From Selaginella moellendorffii (Eukaryota > Streptophyta > Lycopodiopsida > Selaginellales > Selaginellaceae), in assembly GCF_000143415.4 (NCBI RefSeq), contig NW_003314363.1:124001-188000 (forward strand): a stretch of 64,000 bases of DNA, read 5' to 3'. Positions 56,082 to 64,000 of the stretch are shown here, piece after piece. A model generated the notes under the pieces. That model did not search any database. It was not told the DNA's origin and saw nothing but the letters and a program-made list of their open reading frames with translations. The translations under genes were made by a program, and so were the position numbers. Within the stretch, counting starts at the first letter, position 1. Every line of letters begins with the position of its first letter.

Positions 56082-56129
56082 CACACAACTCAGTCAAAAG
56101 CAAAACAAAAGTGACAACAATTTTACAAA

Positions 56130-56355
56130 TGCCAATGGTTATATAAGGATTGTGCTAAGGTTCCAACCCAAGATGCATCAAGAAGGGCAACAGGCAGGTT
56201 AGTGTGGGGATAGAAAGCTTGGTGGCAGAAGACTTCAAGGAGTTTAGTGAACAAACATTTTACAAGATCATCAAAACAGCTTATTATAATTTGTTGATCT
56301 CATGCTTCTTGGTGGTGCCACAAGACCCTGTAAATAGTTAATGAATGAATGAAGT
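56130..56355 (+). mobile_element. LINE 3' end remnant with (TGAA)n tail
   Basis: The segment ending TTAATGAATGAATGAAG near 56,350 matches the reverse complement of 28,823-28,870 (CATGCTTCTTGG and CTTGTAAA/CCTGTAAA blocks). A short simple-repeat tail is typical of some LINEs. No open frame. Confidence 0.5.
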
Positions 56356-57960
56356 TATGTGAAGATCACTTTGGAGGCTATAATAGGCTTTCCAAGCTGT
56401 ATCCACGTGATCAATTACCCCTGTATAAAACTAAATACATTGCTCTTTGCCATCAGTGTTAAACCTTAGCTTACTGTGGCCAAGGAGTTTTTGGTTTTGC
56501 TAGTGATTTCTTTATATACTTAACATCAGCCCTCACTTATCAATATTTTAGTTTGTGTAGTGCTTCCTTCCATTTCACATTTATCTATTTTACTAAGCAA
56601 GTCTTCAGGTTTTTTCAGAATTTGATCACCCAAATTTGGATGTTGAACATATGCTAGATTCAAGGACTATATACACACCAACTGTACTGACACTGAATTA
56701 AACCATGGATTAAACTGTGCTCACCCAAAGCAGATTCTGTCACGAATAGTTTGAATGTCAGGGCCAGATTGTTACATTATGATAAGTCAAGTGAACAAAC
56801 ATATGCTTATATTTATCCTGCTGTCCCATAAAAAAAGCTTTCGAGAGCCTTCCTCCATTCCATTCTCGTTATCATTGTTATCGCCTTCAGGAGCTTGATG
56901 TGTAGTATATGAGGAGTTGAGCACAGTTCGTGTTGGATTGAAGTATTCGTCTGGGCGCTTCTGTCTTTTATTCTATAGTCACGACAATTCAAGGTATTAT
57001 AAATGAGTGTGAGCAATACGTATAGGAAGAGATTTATCCTTACTTGAGTCAGTTTTATTAATAATTCACAAGTACGAATCTGTTAGAAAAAGTGCTTTCT
57101 TGTGTCACCTAAATAATTTGTTGTGTGTTGCATGCAACAACGCTTGATTTGCTTAATTGTAGTGTCTTTGAATAATCCAATTAATCAATAATTATAAACA
57201 TGTTTATAATTTTTAAATCAAGATTAATCTTATTGCATATTAACCATTAGATGGTAGAATAAAAAAGAATTTACTAGGAGGTGTTTAGGAAAATTATAAA
57301 TTATAAACAAGATTAATCTAAATAAATAACAACCATCATATGGTAGAATATTCTAAAATATTTAAATACATTTTAGGTATATCTACAGGTTTTGTTTAAG
57401 CAAACCAAAAAGAATTAATCTCCAGGTATTCCTTTTCAAGATTACTACAGATCATATCTACAAACAAACTCAAACAAGCTAGATCAGATCTCTCACAATG
57501 TGAGACCAACTCCCATGTCTTTGCAATGACCAGGGAGCTAGTCCATGCGCCAGTGGCACGTGAGGAAGCCATGATCCTCTAGTTTCGTTCGTGCGTTTCT
57601 GGTATCGTAGCAACTAAGAACTTTTTCCTGTGGAAATGAAACGGCTTGCATACTCTCAGTACGATAAAGGAAAGCATGAACAAGGCGTGCGCTAGCTTCA
57701 AATTTGTATTTATCCGTCAAAATCATTCTTTCCATCAAACTTTTCGTCCCTTCACAGAGGAAATGGTTACAAGGTATTTGGTATTACACGTTCTTTAAAA
57801 GCTTCTAAATTGTCCAGTGTCTTTTATGGCTTTTGTGCTTCTACCGTTCTCTGAATGACAATCCTCATTCTCTGTTCGTCATATGAGAGATCTCTGGATT
57901 TCTACCGCGTGATTGTCGGAAGAGTCATTCTGATCCACTGTCCACAAGAGTAAAATTTTC
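56356..57960. other. AT-rich non-coding DNA at the transposon/gene boundary
   Basis: About 1.6 kb. A pair of similar AT-rich segments with ATGGTAGAATA occurs near 57,250 and 57,335. A minus-strand ORF at 57,738-57,538 has no recognised homology and might belong to the exchanger relic. Nothing else can be supported. Confidence 0.4.
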
Positions 57961-58017
57961 TTAGCGATAGCAGAGATTGTGACTTACCAGCGTCAAAAAG
58001 ACCAAAGTCCTCATCGT

Positions 58018-58500
58018 CAACGTGGCTTTGGCTTGAGGAAGTTTTTGTCCAAGGCTGTGAAATGCGAGCTGTGAAAGAAAATGGTCAGCACTAACTATAG
58101 GAAGTAATTACATTTGATATCTTGAGCTTGTCGGGCTATGAAGCTCCAAATTATTGTCGGTGCAAAAAGAGGCCCTTTATTCCAATCTAAATAGTGATAA
58201 TAATCCCCAACGACTTCCAGCTTTTCCAGCATTGTTGATGTGAGCCTCCATATGAGGATTGCTGAACGTAGGAAAACGCAAAATAGACATACCTTGACAA
58301 CGACAATAGCTGTTGTAGTGGTGAATATCGTCTCACCATTAGATTTTGTTGGTAAATCACGCTTGCTCTGCAAAGCCAACCCGAACGCCATGACTCCTTG
58401 CAAGCCTATCAATAAAAACCATCAGCTCCGTACCGCTAAACCAAAGGGCCTTTTGATGCTTGAGAGGTATTTTCCTTGCAACTGGCCGAACACATAAAAG
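58018..58500 (-). pseudogene. C-terminal relic of an NHX5/NHX6-type Na+/H+ exchanger
   Basis: Minus-strand pieces match the end of plant endosomal NHX proteins in order. First comes RPVARKIPLKHQKALWFSG, then [19 protein letters not shown] with [15 protein letters not shown] (58405-58293), [13 protein letters not shown] (from about 58,240), and SHFTALDKNFLKP (from 58,067) before a TGA. Intact exchangers have 12 TM helices and about 500 residues; the N-terminal two thirds is absent because the RUS1 coding end lies immediately upstream. The gaps between the first pieces are only 28 and 31 nt and the second does not preserve phase. A truncated pseudogene is the best reading; mis-modelled tiny introns are the alternative. 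Confidence 0.65.
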
Positions 58501-58619
58501 CTGTTGACAAAGGCAAGCGGATATTCTAATACATTTACCATGAATCCGACTTCGCTAAATCCAAGCCTGCAGCAAAGGCGTAGACGTGCAGCAGCACAGG
58601 AAAACTGATTCAATGTACC

Positions 58620-60838
58620 TCAACCAAGCCTGTTTGATCCAGGCCTTGCCACCAATCCGCTCGTGGACCAGCCGGCAGCTTGGAGCCCCTGTATCAGCTC
58701 GTTGAAACTTTGCTGCATGCTCTGGTACGAAAGTTTAAGTAGCTCGTCTTTAGAGAGGCTCTGTTGATTGTGAATATGTCTCAAGTATGAAGCTTGTACT
58801 ACGGCTCTCAACATATCATGTGGCGACGCCGATTTCTTGAGTACGACCTGCACAGCGCAGTTCGCTTCTGCTGTTACAAACGGACACAACGTGTCTGCGA
58901 TGTTACCTTAAAGCAATGACTGTCGTCATATGTTAAGAGGTACTCCTCTCCACTGTAAAGATCAAGCAACGCTTGAGCAGCTCCTCTGCTAGCCACTGCT
59001 TCGCCAAAACTGACTCCCAGTTTTAAGTTCTTCTCGATGTCAGCCGCGGCACATTTCGATTCGCACGAAATAGACAGCTATTGCCAACACACTTTGAGGT
59101 GAGCAAAAAGCGACCAACATGCGTACTAACCGGTGCTTTCTTGCTGGAAAAAAAGTCTGCGACCGTGAAAATGGGCTCCACGGAGTTTACGTCTCTTACG
59201 GATGGAATTCTCTGCGTCGTCAAATATTCTGCCATGATAAGGCCTGCACAAAATGGCATCTTTTCAGTCTCAAGTAGGCTGGACGAGCACGCAAGCACCT
59301 GTTCTGTAAGGATTCAACGTGTGAAGCTGCACGGCTTGATAAGACTTGAGGTTGCACAAAACATGCACTGCTGTCACTGTACCAAAAGATAGTACTAGCA
59401 AAGGTCCGGATGATCCAACTTTGCTCGATATTCCAATGCCCAAAGCAATTCCAAGCGACTTGCTCACCATTCCTTGAGCTTCACCTTTAGCAATAACCTG
59501 CGTACACGTGAGTTTAAACTACAACGGCAGCGCTTGTAAACTCAGACCTCTGCAAAGTTGTTTTGAGTTGCAAAACCAGCGTAGAAACAGCTCCTTGTTG
59601 CCGCCTGAATGGAAATTTTCGAAAGCTCTCCTTGTAACAACACTTAATTACCTGAATCAAACCAGCAGCGGACTTCCCAGCTCCAGCAACCGCGGTAAGA
59701 GGAACAAAGAGATGTGGAAACGTCGGAGTAAGCAGCTCCAAACCACATGCACCATCTTCAATCAAGTCCGATAATAACCTCCAACCCTTTGGATGGACGT
59801 CGAAGTGACGACCATACTTTGAGAGCACGATCTTACTAAGGTATCCAATGCCGTCCTTGAGAACCCAATTGATTGCGGCTGCCGTGGGAATGGCACCTTT
59901 TCCTAGTCCAACTGCGTAAAGCAAAGCCTATACAGAAAAGAGATTTTGTTGTTCAATCGAAATCCTCCTGAAGGAACAAAAATTAAAAACCGAACCTGCG
60001 TAGTCAGGACTCCACTTATTTGGCTCGCTATGATCTGTCCCATCCTCCACAAAGTGTACTCCGTGTAGTCATCACTCACAGTCTTCGGGTATCCTATGGG
60101 AAGCATCGTTGTCTTGAGAGCATCCAAACACCAGCTGACAATCTCGTCAACTCCCAGCTTGCGAGATCTTCCCGTGCTCACGGCGCCAGCTTTGTCAGTT
60201 GAAGGAGAAGATTTGCCTTTGCTGTTCTTCTCTCTTTCCAGGCACTCCTGCTCGTAAGCCATGGCTTCGTCTTCGCTCATCTTCGTGACGTCCACAACCA
60301 GCGCCATGCTAGCCTCATCAACGATATATCTCGTCCATTTCCCATCCTTCACTTTCCAGATAGCATCGTCACTGATTCTACCAGCTTCATGCGTCAGAGC
60401 CTAGAGCTGACTGCTGCCATTACTACTGTGTACGAGAACGCAAACCCCCAGTGCCGCACAACACAAATATCTCAAGAGCTTGATCCAGTCCTTTGGATCC
60501 TTGCCACCATCGTTGTCACTACTATCCCCATCTCCTCCATTCCCAAAATTCTTAAACCCTCCATTACCGTCACCACCACTGAAATGCTCCAAATCGAGCG
60601 CAATCTCGATCTTCCTTCTCGACTCATCGCATCTGTTCTTCCCTATATTCCTACACGAGCTCCGGCCGTGACGATCCGGGGCATCGTGAAATGCCCGGAG
60701 CAAACCTCCGATCCCCCGCGTCTGCTGGTGCGCTACAGCTAGAATCTTACCAGCACGCCTCGGATTACGCGCGGACGAGCACCGATCGAGCCTCCTCCAG
60801 CCGGGCGCCTTGGCCGCGCCTACGCCACAAGAGAACAT
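58620..60838 (-). CDS. RUS1: ROOT UV-B SENSITIVE 1 (RUS1), DUF647 protein (8 exons)
   Basis: Exons 60838-60446, 60400-59996, 59927-59652, 59604-59548, 59497-59299, 59243-59131, 59077-58907 and 58847-58620 join to 613 residues, against about 608 for Arabidopsis RUS1. The DUF647 core is nearly unchanged: [67 protein letters not shown] and [20 protein letters not shown]. The C-terminal [15 protein letters not shown] and [10 protein letters not shown] also match. The Arg-rich N-terminus with a Gly/Asp-rich linker is consistent with a plastid transit peptide. RUS1 acts in early seedling responses to low-fluence UV-B and in auxin/vitamin B6-linked root growth. Intron 1 is only 45 nt. Confidence 0.93.
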
Positions 60839-60887
60839 TTGCTAAGAACCCTAAAAAAATGAACTAGATTGATTTGTTCCGAGCTCT

Positions 60888-61355
60888 TTAGCTCGTAGCA
60901 TACATATCGAGGAGCTCATTGAGAGCTTCTCCGTGGAGCTCGGCTGGATCATAGTTCTCCAGCGTCCACAGGAGATGCTCAAACATGACAACCTCGCAAG
61001 AGATTCTCACCAGCGCGTCCTCCTCCTCCTCCTCCTCGAGATTGCTCGCCGCGGATTTTTGGACGAAGGATTTAAACAGTGGATGCTTCAAGTGGCGCGC
61101 TTCCACCACGTATCGTCTCGCTTCCTTGCCCACGTAAACCACGAACGCGTCTTCTGGAGCTCTTGCCTCCTCTTTTGCGATGATCTTGGATGCTCGCTGC
61201 GGCTGCTGCTTGTGATCAAACTCCTCCAGATCGCTCGCGCAAGTTGATAGCGGCGACGCCGACTCCAATGAAGCATACGATCGCCCCGATCGCTTGAGCT
61301 TCTTCTGCCACTTATCCACGATTCTCTTCACCTTGCTGCTCGCGCTCCCAGCCAT
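60888..61355 (-). CDS. SAUR family protein (single exon)
   Basis: 155 residues from the ATG at 61355; the longer in-frame start at 61412 adds a non-conserved MCWCFPHLYVAYLSAVERF. The SAUR domain runs from DAFVVYVGKEARRYVVEARH through LKHPLFKSFVQKSA to ISCEVVMFEHLLWTLEN. SAURs are short auxin-induced proteins that inhibit PP2C.D phosphatases and so raise plasma-membrane H+-ATPase activity during growth. Unlike most members it has a run of six Glu with flanking acids (LEEEEEEDA) inside the domain, and a basic N-terminus with SSKVKRIVDKWQKKLKRSG. Intronless, as usual. A second SAUR lies 1 kb upstream in the same orientation. Confidence 0.88.
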   Translation of the reverse strand: MAGSASSKVKRIVDKWQKKLKRSGRSYASLESASPLSTCASDLEEFDHKQQPQRASKIIAKEEARAPEDAFVVYVGKEARRYVVEARHLKHPLFKSFVQKSAASNLEEEEEEDALVRISCEVVMFEHLLWTLENYDPAELHGEALNELLDMYATS

Positions 61356-61412
61356 GAATCTCTCGACGGCGCTTAGATACGCAACATATAGATGAGGAAA
61401 ACACCAACACAA

Positions 61413-62382
61413 ACTGGGGAAAAGATGGATTTTGGGAGAGTAGCTTGCTTGCTAAGAAGAAGCTATGGCGGCCATGGATTGCATCAGAGCTTCCTTCATC
61501 TTGGAAAGGATGAGTGTTTGTTCGCCGCGTTTTAATGCGGAGAATGCGAGTTGCGACAGATGAAGACACAAACGGAGTTAATACCAACGGGTTTGTATAA
61601 AGGTTGTATCAAAGATGATGTGTAACCGTCCCTCGTCCGCCATAGCCAGAGAGCAAACAAACAAACGAAGAAGAGAGAAAAAAAAAAGGGTGGCTTTTCT
61701 GGTCGCGTTCTCGTCCAGGGCTGTCAATGGAGCCCCTAGCTGTCAATGCTGCGACCGCTGCGACTTACGTATTTTTTGCGTTAGCTGGCTGGCCACTCCG
61801 ACAGCCGTCTTGTTTCGCTGTTTTTTTCGCTGTTTTTTGCGAGATCAATCAATCAAGACCAAATCTCTGTCCAGGAAAGCTTGATTCTCCTCTCTTTCTT
61901 TTTGCTTCCTCGTGGTTCTAGAGATCATCTCTGGACGGAATGCTCGAAGATGCGGCCGTAAGATTGCGAGAAAGCATCAAAAGTTTAGTTTTTGCGAGCG
62001 ATGGTGATCGACGAGGAGATCCTTTCGAGCCTGGCATGATATCTCTGCTCAAACAGCCAATTGCTGCGATGGATGTGTGGTTGTGGACGCCAATTGGGGT
62101 GCGTGAAGAGCAGGAAATCCAGTCGCTTTCGACACTTTCGCTTGCTTTTTATTCCAACTTGTAGTACGCGGATGAGTACGAAATTACGTTTCTACTCAGA
62201 TAAGCAAGTTACGGGGTTACAGTTTGAGTATCGTGATTAGAGTTTGATTTTCTTCACAAGGACGAACGATTTACAAAAACCCAGCAGACCCACTAGCCGA
62301 TCTACTCGATCTTGGTGCTGCTGGCTTGGATCCATCTCCTGTGGAGTAGAGGGCTTCCTCTAAAACCTATATTAGAGAGCTT
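61413..62382. promoter_or_regulatory. Upstream region of the first SAUR gene
   Basis: About 1 kb between the two SAURs. It contains a stretch of A residues near 61,679-61,688 and a T-rich tract near 61,820. Short ORFs (for example 61,940-62,164 +) are unrecognised. AuxRE-like TGTC motifs occur but are too short to be decisive. Confidence 0.35.
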
Positions 62383-62832
62383 CTAGTCCCTGTTGTAAAA
62401 CTCCACAAGGTCGTGGATCTGCTCGAGCTTCGCGCACACGGGGTCTTTCGTGTCCAGCAGCCATAGAAAATGCTCAAACAAAACAGCCTCGCAGGGAATT
62501 TGGAGAGCTCCGCTGTGACGAAATCCATACTCGTCGGCGGCCTTTTGGAGCAAGGCCTTGAAAATGGGATGCGTGAGGTGCTTTGTGCTCACGATGAACC
62601 TCTTGCTTCCAGCGTAAGCTGCAAAGAATCCCTTTGGAACATCCGGTGGCGGTTGATTTGTTCTAGAGACGCTTTCTTCGTCACTGTCCAAGTCGCTCAT
62701 TTGCCACGAAGGCATCCTTTGCATGCTCGAAACACTTGAGCTCGACCGTGACGAGCTCCCGGGAGATGGAGAGCTTTTGAGAGCAGCTAGAAATTTTTTG
62801 TGCATGCTACTAGCAAGGAATGATTGACTCAA
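62383..62832 (-). CDS. SAUR family protein, second copy (single exon)
   Basis: 149 residues. A Ser-rich N-terminus (SPSPGSSSRSSSSVSS) leads to the SAUR core: VPKGFFAAYAGSKRFIVSTK, LTHPIFKALLQKAADEYGF, LQIPCEAVLFEHFLWLLD. The core is closer to typical SAURs than the neighbouring copy (it has the YGF following the conserved helix). The two genes share orientation and layout, suggesting an old tandem duplication. An alternative start is the Met of MHKKF, nine codons in. Function as for the family: auxin-responsive growth, inferred. Confidence 0.88.
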   Translation of the reverse strand: MSQSFLASSMHKKFLAALKSSPSPGSSSRSSSSVSSMQRMPSWQMSDLDSDEESVSRTNQPPPDVPKGFFAAYAGSKRFIVSTKHLTHPIFKALLQKAADEYGFRHSGALQIPCEAVLFEHFLWLLDTKDPVCAKLEQIHDLVEFYNRD

Positions 62833-64000
62833 AGCACACTAGAGAAAGAGAACCGAGGAAAAAAACCGAGAAACTGGGAGTTGTGGCTCCTTGTTCACAA
62901 CCAAGCTTTATAGCGTGGGAGATCGAACGTAAAGAACTGGAGAAAAAACTCTTTTTTCTTTCGTTTTCCATTCTTTTTCACTTGATTATTAAAGGGTGGG
63001 CGATGCGTTCCAACTGCTGGAGCTCTCTCCAGGTGGGAAGTGTGGCTCTTTCATTTCAATCGTTGCAGTTATGGTCCTGTGCGTTGTCTCGCCTAGTAAC
63101 AGGAACTTGCTGGAAATCCTAGGGACAACTCTCGTGTCACCCAACCTGGGCCTCCTTGTCGGATCCTCAAAAAACTGCTGGTTCTTTTTTCTTTTTACGC
63201 TAGGAAGGTTTGTGTCGCTGCAAAGCGGCTCCGCGATCTATAGACGAGAGCTCATTGGTTTGCTGGGCGATTTCCTTTCCATTCAAGTTGGCGTTTGGCT
63301 TTGAGGAACTAAATCGAATGTCGGTGTTTGCATTAGATGGTAGAGAGATGCATTCACTCAAGAGGCACTGTGCGCGCGCTTTATAAAAGTAATCACAATG
63401 AAGAAAAACCGGCCAAAATACTGGAGAACATGAACCTGATATCAGCGAGTGTCAACTCAAGTCGCAAGGACTGTGCAGGAGGTCTGTATTCAAGCCTCCT
63501 CTTGCTTTTTGCTTCCCTCTTTTTTCTCCAGTGTGTTCCTTTCGCCATTAAGTCGTGCTGTCTAACGTGCAGGGGTTGTGATCCTCCAGCTCCAAGCTCC
63601 AGCGAAGAAGCTGGCCGGACTGGATAGGGAACCTCACTGAATCCGGATAAAACGATTCAAAGCTTGTCATGCAACGTTCCGGACAATCGAAGAACCAAAG
63701 CCAAGCTCCGGCAATTATAAGAATCATTGCACATGAAAGAGATTGGTGGGTAGCCAACACGCTCTGGCCAACTTAACTTGGTAGCTGAATCTTCACACTA
63801 GAGAGAAAAAGGAAAAAAGAGAGGAAGAAACAATGGGGTGGTACAAATTGTACCTCTACACGCTTTGTCCTGGGATCAGAAGCTCATAACTCCAGTGGTT
63901 CCAGCGCGAATGCGACGACGACGACGAGACAACGAGATTAATCGTTCTCCAGAGATGTTGTGAATTAAAATTGCGGTGTTCTTGCTCGGGGAGCTCTCGC
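62833..64000. other. Terminal interval without a recognised gene
   Basis: Contains the upstream region of the second SAUR. Open frames such as 62,996-63,304 (+) are hydrophobic but show no family motif or splice support. A (GACGAC)-like run occurs at about 63,913-63,924. Nothing is annotated. Confidence 0.4.

Noticed and set aside
57538-57738. Minus-strand ORF of 66 codons near the exchanger relic
   Set aside because: It could be a further exon of the NHX relic or chance; no matching motif could be named.
61940-62164. Small + strand ORF between the SAURs
   Set aside because: No recognisable motif, splice context or conserved feature; length is within chance expectation.
62996-63304. Hydrophobic + strand ORF near the window end
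   Set aside because: No family signature and poor coding character; hydrophobicity follows from T-rich sequence.

Overview
The window looks like nuclear DNA of a lycophyte, most probably Selaginella moellendorffii. The evidence is plant-only proteins (MAX2-type F-box, RUS1, CGLD27, FPP, SAUR, plastid IspF), very short GT-AG introns (mostly about 45-80 bp), tight gene spacing, a PPR gene with a tandem array of short repeats, and Ty3/Gypsy elements with plant-type primer-binding sites. Species assignment is inference. Exon boundaries below were read by eye from splice sites, reading phase and protein-family continuity; no transcripts were available.

Region 1 (about 1-27,800) is gene-dense euchromatin. 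In order: plastid IspF (-), a chloroplast GST-like protein (+), a filament-like plant protein (+), two head-to-head HAD-hydrolase paralogues (-/+) with only 47 bp between their start codons, CGLD27-like DUF1230 (+), a single-exon MAX2-like F-box/LRR (+), an SS-type PPR (-) head-to-head with spliceosomal SmD1 (+), an ARM-repeat protein (-), an 11-exon tetraspanin (-), a lumen-targeted M16 metallopeptidase (+), a NOP9/APUM23-type Pumilio protein (+), and a group II PLP decarboxylase (+) preceded by a decayed partial copy of itself.

Region 2 (about 27,800-57,900) is a nested retrotransposon block. A LINE remnant is followed by an old Ty3/Gypsy copy in + orientation (LTR from 29,978). A 7.6-kb chromodomain-bearing Gypsy element (31,710-39,280, -, TSD GTGAC) is inserted in it. 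Next comes a series of related LTRs and non-coding internal domains, one interrupted by a 7.5-kb large non-autonomous element (43,842-51,352, -, TSD CAATC). That element shares its PBS, polypurine tract and 3' sequences with the chromovirus. An assembly gap of 100 N (42,287-42,386) falls on a poly-G/C tract position that recurs in these LTRs.

Region 3 (about 57,900-64,000) returns to genes: a broken C-terminal relic of an endosomal NHX5/6-type Na+/H+ exchanger, RUS1 (-, 8 exons), and two SAUR genes (-). Functionally the genes cover plastid biology (IspF, GST-like, CGLD27, M16, RUS1), hormone and light signalling (MAX2, SAURs, RUS1) and RNA or ribosome processing (PPR, SmD1, NOP9). Nothing suggests that they act together as one pathway.
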